Origin: Okeania sp. KiyG1
GTDB lineage: Bacteria > Cyanobacteriota > Cyanobacteriia > Cyanobacteriales > Microcoleaceae
NCBI RefSeq assembly: GCF_014132355.1
Contig: NZ_BLZO01000058.1
Coordinates: 124,001-188,000 of the forward strand
Direction: 5' to 3'
Length of the DNA: 64,000 nt
The notes under the pieces were generated by a model. That model made no database searches. It was not told where the DNA came from and saw only the letters and a program-made list of their open reading frames with translations. A program made the position numbers and the translations under genes. Below are positions 49,959-58,433 of this stretch, piece after piece; positions within the stretch are counted from its first letter, which is position 1; every line of letters begins with the position of its first letter.

Positions 49959-50767
49959 AAGTCCATCAAAAACTATTCATTGTGGAATTAAAAATACCGT
50001 GGAACAGGCTTCTAGCCTGTTCAAAAAACACAGGCTGGAAGTTCCAAAAAACACAGACTGGAAGTTGAAAAAAACACAGGCTAGAAGTTGAAAAAAACAC
50101 AGGCTGGAAGTTGAAAAAAACACAGGCTGGAAGTTGAAAAAAACACAGGCTGGAAGTTGAAAAAAACACAGACTGGAAGTTCCAAAAACACAGGCTGGAA
50201 GTTCCAAAAACACAGACTGGAAGTTCCAAAAACACAGGCTGGAAGTTCCAAAAACACAGGCTGGAAGTTCCAAAAAACACAGGCTGGAAGTTCCAAAAAC
50301 ACAGGCTGGAAGTTCCAAAAAACACAGGCTGGAAGTTCCAAAAACACAGGCTGGAAGTTCCAAAAACACAGGCTGGAAGTTCCAAAAACACAGGCTGGAA
50401 GTTCCAAAAAACACAGGCTGGAAGTTCCAAAAAACACAGGCTGGAAGTTCCAAAAAACACAGGCTGGAAGTTCCAAAAAACACAGGCTGGAAGTTCCAAA
50501 AAACACAGGCTGGAAGTTCCAAAAAACACAGGCTGGAAGCCTGTTCCACAATCACAATCACAATCACAATCACAATCACAATCACAATCACAATCACAAT
50601 CACAATCACAATTACAATCACATCAAAATATGAGGATGAAGCAAACACTGTTCCCTCTTAAAAAAAACACAGGCTAGAAGCCTGTTCCACAGGAAGATTA
50701 ATAATTCCTTAAATTAAAAGCAAGAAAGTTAAACAGGTATAATTGTTTTCAATAGGAGCAAACTCAA
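49959..50767. repeat. Half-REP array and AATCAC array between B and C
   Basis: 50001-50022 is a full REP-type palindrome (GGAACAGGCTTCTAGCCTGT). From 50023, 22 direct units of 22-24 bases (AAAAAACACAGGCTGGAAGT with TCC or TGA) follow, ending in a complete palindrome at 50530-50545. Most units carry only one arm, so they are half-REPs. Their length varies in the A run. Then about 12 AATCAC hexamers (50548-50624) and another REP (50668-50692). Long frames on both strands through the array are artefacts. The last 70 bases hold the AGGAGC ribosome-binding site of gene C. Confidence 0.9.
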
Positions 50768-52714
50768 ATGGCAGAAGAAGAAAAAGAAATGCCTTTTAGG
50801 TTTCGTTGGTGCTATGAAGATGAGGAAGAAGGGGAAATATGTCAGGTTTTACTATTGGGTAAAACTGATGCTGTTCCACCTCTTCATATTGATATCGCCA
50901 ATGACCTCAAAGATAAAAATATCTCTATCTATCCCATTGATGGAGTAACCGAAGCCGACTCAAGCAATTATCACTTTAAATTGGCTTTTAATCCTGGTAT
51001 CTTAGTTGAGCCACAAAGTATTAGCCTTGAAAGTGAAAATTGGTCAATTAGTTCCGAGGGTGATGCTAATGCTGTCAGTCTTTATCTGCTTTGGACAGGT
51101 GATGAAACTATCCTCAGACCTAATGAGGCTATGGAAATTATTTTAACTGGTGTAGCTGCTCAAACATTGACAGATGGCACAACTAGATCCCTGGCAAGAA
51201 CAAGGGCAGCAGGCACCGCGACTACTGATGTTACCATTAGTTGGCAGTTGGAAGAGGGAATTATTGAGATTGGCGATCCTAGCGATATAACTAGGAGACT
51301 CCCTGGACAAGAAGACGAATATGCAAAATCTACTACATTAACACTAAATATGGTACAAGCAACTGGAAAATCTAATATCCCTCTCTTTGTTGGTTTTGTA
51401 AACTGTAACAAGGTTCTCAATACTAATAATGAATTGAGTAATTTGCAACTACGGATTACTAATACTAACCTTCCTGGCACCCTTAGCACTACAAATTTTT
51501 CCTCTAGCTCACGTTTGGCTTCTCCCCCTTTTGAAGGTCCAGGTCCAAATCCAGCCTCTCCACATCCTCCTGATTATTATCCTCCTGATTATCATCCTGA
51601 ACCACCACCATCTACTCCTGAGCCTCCTGACATTACTAGCGATCCAAAACTTAATATCGTTTTTCAATACGATCTTGATATCACTCTTTCTTCTCAATTA
51701 GTAGTGATGTTAGAAGTGGGAACTGTACAAGCGGCTCCTTGGGCATTGGCAACTGAAGATCAACTTAACGATATTTCAGTTGAAATTGAAGGGGGGCAAT
51801 GGCGACAAAACGGGGTGCAAACAATAGAAGTAGGAGGTATAACAAAAGCAATACAATGGAGTTTTATCCCTCAAAATGCTGATGTGATATTAACTGCTCA
51901 AGAAACAATGTTAATTAATTTAAGCAACATTGTTACGAATCACCCCACAGGGGAAACTAACCTCTACTTATATTATAAAAGGGTTAAAGATTATAAGGAT
52001 GGGAAGTTTACTTGTCAAATTGAAAAAGGTCCTTTGACTTTATTCGATCAGGAAGTGCGTATTGGCAATACAGCTGAAATTAAGAATGCGGGTCCTTTGG
52101 TCTTCCGTTCTGATGTAGATAAAACTCGCGATCAATCATCAGTTCAATTTTTCGTAAAAGATGAAAGTAGTCCTTTGATGAACTTAGATTCAGATGCGGA
52201 TCTTAAGGTAGTAGATACATTAACTGCCTACAGAATTAAAGGAGATGGTGCTGTTTTTACTGGCATGATTTTGATGTGGTCGGGAATGGAAGATGACATT
52301 CCCTTTGGTTGGAAGCTATGTGATGGTCAGAATGGAAGACCGGATTTAAGAGGTCGATTTATAGTCGGTGTAGGACAGAATGAAGAAAGAACTAACTATC
52401 AATTCCAAGAACAAGGGGGAGCAGATAGTGTTACTTTAACTATCGAGCAAATGCCCTCACATAGTCATGGTGTTACAGATGATGGTCATAGTCATCAATT
52501 CTCTTCACCTAAAATGCGATTCACCCAGGCAGGTCATGGTTCTGGTATCTCTGACGACCAGTTCGAGACAAAGTATACTGTAAGTAATACAACAGGTATT
52601 AGTATTGATGAGGCAGGAGATGATCAATCATTTGACAACAGACCTTGTTATTATGCCTTGTGCTTCATTATGAAAGTAGATGTAAGTGAGTACAAAACAT
52701 TAAGTAGTTTATAG
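50768..52714 (+). CDS. Protein C with phage tail-collar domain
   Basis: This 648-residue protein has three parts. Residues 1-250 form a beta-rich N-terminus (MAEEEKEMPFRFRWCYEDEE). Residues 253-290 are a Pro-rich linker (SPPFEGPGPNPASPHPPDYY). Residues 498-645 form a phage tail-collar/fibre-type domain: GMILMWSGMEDDIPFGWKLC, DGQNGRPDLRGRFIVG, EQMPSHSHGVTDDGHSH and DNRPCYYALCFIMKV. Collar domains occur at the ends of phage tail fibres and in microcystin-type adhesins. Lacking a signal peptide, it is likely released as part of a particle or injectisome-like assembly, or by a non-classical route. Confidence 0.8.
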   Translation: MAEEEKEMPFRFRWCYEDEEEGEICQVLLLGKTDAVPPLHIDIANDLKDKNISIYPIDGVTEADSSNYHFKLAFNPGILVEPQSISLESENWSISSEGDANAVSLYLLWTGDETILRPNEAMEIILTGVAAQTLTDGTTRSLARTRAAGTATTDVTISWQLEEGIIEIGDPSDITRRLPGQEDEYAKSTTLTLNMVQATGKSNIPLFVGFVNCNKVLNTNNELSNLQLRITNTNLPGTLSTTNFSSSSRLASPPFEGPGPNPASPHPPDYYPPDYHPEPPPSTPEPPDITSDPKLNIVFQYDLDITLSSQLVVMLEVGTVQAAPWALATEDQLNDISVEIEGGQWRQNGVQTIEVGGITKAIQWSFIPQNADVILTAQETMLINLSNIVTNHPTGETNLYLYYKRVKDYKDGKFTCQIEKGPLTLFDQEVRIGNTAEIKNAGPLVFRSDVDKTRDQSSVQFFVKDESSPLMNLDSDADLKVVDTLTAYRIKGDGAVFTGMILMWSGMEDDIPFGWKLCDGQNGRPDLRGRFIVGVGQNEERTNYQFQEQGGADSVTLTIEQMPSHSHGVTDDGHSHQFSSPKMRFTQAGHGSGISDDQFETKYTVSNTTGISIDEAGDDQSFDNRPCYYALCFIMKVDVSEYKTLSSL

Positions 52715-52830
52715 GTTGAGTTGAGGCAACAAAACTCAACACCCCAGTAAATTTGTGTAGGGTTTGGCGATCTCTGTGACGGCACATACTACTATTACTG
52801 CTCTATAAAACTGATACAAAGGGTCACATA

Positions 52831-52992
52831 ATATCAAATCCGGTGGCTACGGTTCCCGAGAAATCAGAGTAATATAATTCTACCGTCAGTAGGGGCTTTC
52901 CGGCCGTTAGCTTACGCATAACTATCGTTAACGCCCCTACAATATTAATTTTTCCTAATTCTGAATTATACCAATGCTACCGGATTTGATAT
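52831..52992. mobile_element. M8 MITE-like element
   Basis: ATATCAAATCCGGTGGC at the left and GCTACCGGATTTGATAT at the right are inverted copies. Inside is GTTAACGCCCCTAC, shared with 22480-22495. It lies between convergent genes C and the FG-GAP gene. Confidence 0.75.
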
Positions 52993-53010
52993 AACGTGAC
53001 AAATTGACGT

Positions 53011-56000
53011 TTATTCACCTGTTGGTTCATTGACATACACCTCGTTGCCTCCGAACATAGCAAAGATAGCATCTAAATCACCATCCCCATCTAAATCTCC
53101 TAAACTCACTCCATAGCTATAGTTTGAGCCTAAAGAGTTACCAATGTAGGTGAAATTCCCATTGCCATCATTGAGATACACTTGGTTGGATTGAGCAATA
53201 TTAGCAAAGACAGCATCTAAATCACCATCTGAGTCTAAATCTCCCAAACTCACTCCATGGCTATAGTTTGAGTATGAGCCTAAAGAGTTACCACTGTCGG
53301 TGAATTTCCCATTGCCATCATTGAGATACACTTGGTTGGGTCGATCATTAGCAAAGACAGCATCTAAATCACCATCCCCATCCACATCTCCTAAACTTAC
53401 TTCATAGCTATAGTGTGAGCCTAAAAAGTTACGACTGTCGGTGAAGTTCCCATTGCCATCATTGAGATACACTTGGTTGGGTTCAACAACATTAGCAAAG
53501 ACAGCATCTAAATCACCATCCCCATCCACATCTCCTAAACTTACTTCATAGCTATAGTGTGAGCCTAAAGAGTTACCACTGTCGGTGAACTGCCCATTGC
53601 CATCATTGAGATACACTCGGTTGCCTTGATGGTCATAATTAGCGAAGACAGCATCTAAATCACCATCCCCATCCACATCTCCTAAACTCACTCCATAGTT
53701 ACCGTTTAAGCCTAAAGAGTTACCTCTGTGGATGAACTTCCCATTACCATCATTGAAATACACACCACTAGCAGCAAAGACAGCATCTAAATCACCATCC
53801 CCATCTAAATCTCCTAAACTCACTCCATAGTTACCGTTTGAGCCTAAAGAGTGACCACTGTCGGTGAACTTTCCATTGCCATTATTGAGATACACTCGGC
53901 TGGGTTCAAAAGAATTAGCAAAGACAGCATCTAAATCACCATCCCCATCCACATCTCCTAAACTCACTGCCCAGCTATCGTTTGAACCTAAAGAATTAGA
54001 GAAGATGAAGTTAGCATAACCTTTTGCTACTTCAGTTCGGTATTGAAATACATAAGGGTTAACTGCTGGTCCTTGATCGCTTTCTAAGCCATCAGTAACG
54101 GTTACTTCTACTAATTCACCTGGCTTAAAGTCAGCTTCAGGATTTATGGTTACATTGCTACCACTTTCTGTTACTACCGTGTCATTGCTTGGGGAAGTCT
54201 GACTGGTATGTAAAACTACATTTTCATTGGTAGCCGTAGCAGTGTTTAAATTACCGTCAAAGGCAAGGGTAATATCGCTATTAACAGCACTATCGTTACT
54301 GTTGGCTGTAGGATTAGTTGCTTGTACTTCAAGAGGAATTGGTTGACTGAGATACACGCTGTTGGCTTGAGCATAATTAGCAAAGACAGCATCTAAATAA
54401 CCATCTGAGTTCACACCTCCTAAACTCACTCCATAGCTATCGTTTGACCCTAAAGAGTAATCCGTGGGGGTGAAATTCCCATTGCCCTCATTGAGATACA
54501 CGCTGTTGTCTCCGTTATTAGCAAAGACAGCATCTAAATCACCATCCCCATCTAAATCTCCTAAACTCACTCCATAGCTATCGTTTGAGCCTAAAGATTT
54601 AGGGGTGTCGGGGAAATTCCCACTGCCATCATTGAGATACACGGTGTTGGCACCATCCAAATTAGCAAAGACAGCATCTAAATCACCATCCCCATCCACA
54701 TCTCCTAAACTCACTCCATGGCTATACTTTGAGCCTAAAGATTGAGAGGTGGTGTCGGGGAAATTCCCATTGCCATCATTGAGATACACGCTGTTGCCTC
54801 CGTTATTAGCAAAGACAGCATCCAAATCACCATCCCCATCCACATCTCCTAAACTCACTCCATGGCTATACTTTGAGCCTAAAGATTGAGAGGTGGTGTC
54901 GGGGAAATTCCCACTGCCATCATTGAGATACACGGTGTTGGCACCATCCAAATTAGCAAAGACAGCATCTAAATAACCATCCCCATCTACATCTGCTAAA
55001 CTCACTCCCATGCTATCGTTTGAGCCTAAAGAGTTACCATTGTCGGTGAAATTCCCACTGCCATCATTGAGATACACGGTGTTGCCTTGAGCATAATTAG
55101 CGAAGACAGCATCTAAATAACCATCCCCATCTACATCTGCTAAACTCACTCCCCTGCTATCGTTTGAGCCTAAAGAGTTACCATTGTCGGTGAAATTCCC
55201 ACTGCCATCACCGAGATACACTTGGTTGGCTTGACCAAAATCATTAGCGAAGACAGCATCTAAATAACCATCTGAGTTCACATCTCCCAAACTCACTCCA
55301 ATGCTATTGAAATTGCCGAAAGAGTTAGTGGTGATGTTTGTGAACTGAGAAGGACCTTTTGCTACTTCAGTCCGGTATTGGAATACATAAGGGTTAGCTG
55401 CTAGTCCTTCTTCACTTTCTAAGCCTTCAGTAACGGTTACTTCTACTAATTCACCGGGCTTAAAGTCGGCTTCAGGATCTATGGTTACACTGCGATCACT
55501 TGCTGTTACTTCCGTGTCATTACTTGGGGAAGTCTGACTGGTATGTAAAACTACATTTTCATTGGTAGCCGTAGTAGTGTTTAAAGTACGGTCAAAGGTA
55601 ACGGTAATATCGTTATTAACGGCACTATCGTTACTGTTAGCTGTAGGATTAGTTTCTTGTACTGTAGTCGATCCGACGTCGGAAACGTAATTCCGCGAAA
55701 CAGATGGGTAGTCAACGATAAATTCTGCCCTGTCGCCACAGATGTTTGTCCACACTGCACCCATAGAGTCAGATGCCTCTAGATCGATGCTAGCTTTGTC
55801 ATTACAGGGCATGGAGATGCTACCAGCAAAAGTAGCAGGTTGAAGGGCAAAAAACCCCACAATGACTACTGCAAATAGAGCCATCAATAAAGACTTTGGT
55901 ATCCTTTCAGAGAATCCTAATACTCTTCTGGCTATCACCATAGCGGCGGCGGTGACTGAATTTAACCGATAACAGGGCATATATTTAATCATACCAATCT

Positions 56001-56058
56001 CTGATGTGGCGAATGGATTCTTAAATATTGCCTCGATATCATATTTTTTTCTGGTCAA
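53011..56058 (-). CDS. FG-GAP repeat surface protein with duplicated modules
   Basis: This 1015-residue protein has an N-terminal hydrophobic anchor (SLLMALFAVVIVGFFALQP, about residues 57-75), which acts as a signal or membrane anchor; the ATGs at 24 or 28 could be the real start. Two equal halves follow. Each has one SbsA/Big_5-like Ig domain (NPTANSNDSAVNNDITVTF to ADFKPGELVEVTVT) then seven FG-GAP/VCBS repeats (GVSLGDVDGDGDLDAVFAN), fourteen in all. Each repeat carries a DxDxDG calcium loop. Such proteins are calcium-stabilised surface adhesins or beta-propellers. It is on the strand opposite to A-D, so it looks inserted between C and D. Confidence 0.8.
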   Translation of the reverse strand: MTRKKYDIEAIFKNPFATSEIGMIKYMPCYRLNSVTAAAMVIARRVLGFSERIPKSLLMALFAVVIVGFFALQPATFAGSISMPCNDKASIDLEASDSMGAVWTNICGDRAEFIVDYPSVSRNYVSDVGSTTVQETNPTANSNDSAVNNDITVTFDRTLNTTTATNENVVLHTSQTSPSNDTEVTASDRSVTIDPEADFKPGELVEVTVTEGLESEEGLAANPYVFQYRTEVAKGPSQFTNITTNSFGNFNSIGVSLGDVNSDGYLDAVFANDFGQANQVYLGDGSGNFTDNGNSLGSNDSRGVSLADVDGDGYLDAVFANYAQGNTVYLNDGSGNFTDNGNSLGSNDSMGVSLADVDGDGYLDAVFANLDGANTVYLNDGSGNFPDTTSQSLGSKYSHGVSLGDVDGDGDLDAVFANNGGNSVYLNDGNGNFPDTTSQSLGSKYSHGVSLGDVDGDGDLDAVFANLDGANTVYLNDGSGNFPDTPKSLGSNDSYGVSLGDLDGDGDLDAVFANNGDNSVYLNEGNGNFTPTDYSLGSNDSYGVSLGGVNSDGYLDAVFANYAQANSVYLSQPIPLEVQATNPTANSNDSAVNSDITLAFDGNLNTATATNENVVLHTSQTSPSNDTVVTESGSNVTINPEADFKPGELVEVTVTDGLESDQGPAVNPYVFQYRTEVAKGYANFIFSNSLGSNDSWAVSLGDVDGDGDLDAVFANSFEPSRVYLNNGNGKFTDSGHSLGSNGNYGVSLGDLDGDGDLDAVFAASGVYFNDGNGKFIHRGNSLGLNGNYGVSLGDVDGDGDLDAVFANYDHQGNRVYLNDGNGQFTDSGNSLGSHYSYEVSLGDVDGDGDLDAVFANVVEPNQVYLNDGNGNFTDSRNFLGSHYSYEVSLGDVDGDGDLDAVFANDRPNQVYLNDGNGKFTDSGNSLGSYSNYSHGVSLGDLDSDGDLDAVFANIAQSNQVYLNDGNGNFTYIGNSLGSNYSYGVSLGDLDGDGDLDAIFAMFGGNEVYVNEPTGE

Positions 56059-56567
56059 TTTTTGATAGAGAGATTTTTTCGTTTCACCTTTTTTTCCATA
56101 AATACGTCCTCAACATTTTAGCACATAATTGTTAGATTCTGCTTCATTTATTTTTTGGTTTAGTTATTTTTATACTGAGATATTGCATCATTAATGATAA
56201 AACAGAATAAAATCAATTTTGATATAGTTTAAGTAAATTATTACCCTAATTTACTCATTACTCATTACCGAAAAATTGTGCTTTAAAGCCTCCCCTTTTA
56301 AGGGGATAATAAAGAAAAATTTTCATTATTAGTCAATCCTCTTCTTTTCAAGGAGAGGTAATTATTCATTATTCATTATTCATTATTCATTGTTGAACTC
56401 CCTTTATTATTATTTACATTGTGTTAACATAATCTTAGATAGATTCATATAATTTAACAAGTATTAATGCCGATGGCGTGATAAGTTATGAAACTAACAT
56501 TGAACAGTAATTAAACGCGCGAGGAGTCACCGATAAGCCTCAATACCTGATCATTTAACTAGATATA
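56059..56567. repeat. Gap with M3 and ATTCATT heptamers
   Basis: 56264-56363 is M3, followed by ATTCATT heptamers to 56393. 56400-56567 shows no gene. This lies upstream of the FG-GAP gene and just before the nested element that starts at 56568. Confidence 0.65.
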
Positions 56568-56894
56568 GCAGTTTTCAGCCTGGCGAGGTACATTAATGAT
56601 CCCCCGCGCATCCCCCTTAAAAAGCTATCCCTTATAAGGAACTCCTGAAAACCTTGTGTGGAGTAGGGGAGTAGGGGAGTAGGGAGCAGGGGAGAAGGGA
56701 GAAAGAATCAATATGGAATAGGAAAAACTACTTAAGTTATCAAGAAAAATCTACTTTTTAATACACTTTTTCTCTGGCAAAAATCTTTGAAAGGCTAGTA
56801 CATAACTTGTCGATTGTGTCAAGTTTTATGTTAAGAAAGATGTTTATAAAGCATAGCTTAAAAAGGGGGACTTCCAGTTCCCCCCTTGAGAAGG

Positions 56895-58335
56895 GCAGGG
56901 CTAATTCATTGTCGCCAGAGAAAAATATTGAGGAGTACAATGATTGTTGTCAAGTATTGAGTTAAGCTAACTATTCTCAATATTAGGGCTTAGATAGAAA
57001 TGAACTTATTACAAATATTGGCCCAATTACCAGATTTTCGAGCTGCTAGAGGGAGACGTTATCCATTATGGTTAGTATTACTGTTAGTAATTATGGGTAC
57101 AATGAGCGGTTGTTTCTCCTATTGTGCCCTAGAAGATTTTGCTCGTCGTCATCATCTGGCATTACAGCAACAACTAGAGCTATCGCCTTTGAGTTTTCCA
57201 ACTGAAGTCTACATTTCGGCGAATTATGACCAGAATTGATTTTGCTCAATTAGCTCAAGTATTCAATCAATGGGCTCAACACCAAATAACAATTCAAGAG
57301 GCCGAATGGTTAGCAGTGGACGGTAAGAGTATTAGGTCTACTGTCAGTGACTGTTATGGTTCTTACCAAGACTTTGTCAATGTTGTTTCTGTGTTCAGTA
57401 ATTGTCAAGGAGTACCTGTAGCCATAGAACAATTTCACGTGGGAAGAAAGTAGTGAAATTGCTGTTGTCCAAGCCATATTGGCTAGTTTAAACCTTGAAG
57501 GAGTAGTTTTTAGTTGCGATGCTTTACATTGTCAAAAAAAAACCGTCAAGTTAATCATTGACAGAGGTAACCATTACACAATAGCAGTCAAGGGTAATCA
57601 AAAAAAAACTGTACCAGCAAGTACAACTAACAACTGAACAAACACAACCAAGTAGTGTTGATATATCAGAAGATAGATCTAGAAATCGTGTGGTTTGTAG
57701 AACAGTGTCTGTGTTTAATAATCTGTTGGGAATTAGCTCTGAGTGGGAAGGAATTAAGTCTGTGATTAGAGTTGAGCGTCAGGGTACACGAGCAAGTGTT
57801 GACTATTATCAAACAGCTTACTACATTAGCAGTCTGAAATTAAGTGCAGCAGAATTTGCAGTAGGAATTCAGGGACATTGGGGAATTGAGAATCGACTAC
57901 ATTGGGTTAAAGATGTAGTGTTTCGAGAGGACACAAGTCTAATTCGGCACTCTCAAGCTGCTGCTAATTTTTCTGTGATTCGTCAGTTGGCGATCGCTAT
58001 CTGTCGCCTTCATGGTTATTCTTCCCTCACTACTGCGATTCGTACCATTGCTCACGATTTGGAGCAGATTTTTCTGATGATTATAAATCTAGAACTGTAG
58101 TCATTGAGAATTGAAATTGGCCCATACACAGAACCTCACTCCCCCCTAGTTTTCGATTTCAATAGTTCTGGTATTGGCGATCGCGACTGATATTAGCGAT
58201 CGCGACTGAGTCTGTGACATAAATTTTTCCTGTATAAGTATGATAATTTAGGGGAAAAGACTATGAAATACTTGACAATATGGCCAAACTTGTACTCCTC
58301 AATATTTTTCTCTGGCGACAATGAATTAGCCCTGC
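56895..58335 (+). mobile_element. ISAs1-family insertion sequence
   Basis: The 1441-base element has terminal inverted repeats of about 46 bases (GCAGGGCTAATTCATTGTC at the left, its reverse complement at the right end) and a 10-base duplication CTTGAGAAGG, as expected for ISAs1. The transposase is broken. It lies in an M2 MITE. Confidence 0.9.
57000..58100 (+). pseudogene. ISAs1 transposase, two frameshifts
   Basis: Three frames join to one transposase: MNLLQILAQLPDFRAARG with CALEDFARRHH, then ITIQEAEWLAVDGKSIRST (first DDE Asp in AVDGKS) and FVNVVSVFSNCQGVPVAIEQ, then FNNLLGISSEWEGIKSVIR to HWGIENRLHWVKDVVFRED (the conserved HWxIEN-LHW-D segment) and ATIRTIAHDL-like tail. Breaks lie near 57235 and between 57453 and 57690. 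The remnant cannot make a working enzyme, though full ends would allow mobilisation by a related transposase. Confidence 0.85.
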
Positions 58336-58433
58336 CTTGAGAAGGGGGGTTAGGGGGGATCTCCATAGCTGTACCTCACGCTTCTTGGGAAATGCTATAT
58401 TGTTAGATTTTGATAGGAAAAAAGAAGGTGTCA

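Larger units (their letters stand above)
56568..58395. mobile_element. M2 MITE containing M5 and an ISAs1-family element
   Basis: M2 begins GCAGTTTTCAG (TA before it) and ends GGGAAATGC (TA after it). M5 (56634-56857, flanked by TTAAAAA on both sides) sits in the M2 hairpin CCCCCTTAAAAAGGGGG. The ISAs1 element (56895-58335) sits further on, flanked by CTTGAGAAGG on both sides (56885-56894, 58336-58345). All three levels keep their duplications. Confidence 0.85.

Noticed and set aside
50001-50548. CRISPR array
   Set aside because: Repeats are 22-24 bases head to tail without unique spacers, and no cas gene is near. The unit is a REP arm.
49966-50648. Long frames on both strands (up to 223 codons)
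   Set aside because: They are created by the half-REP and AATCAC arrays; the translation is a repeated KTQAGSSK-type or FFGTSSLC-type motif without protein character.
58410-58433. TTG start for protein D
   Set aside because: The ATG at 58434 has a clear AGAAGGTG ribosome-binding site 4-10 bases upstream; the TTG has none.
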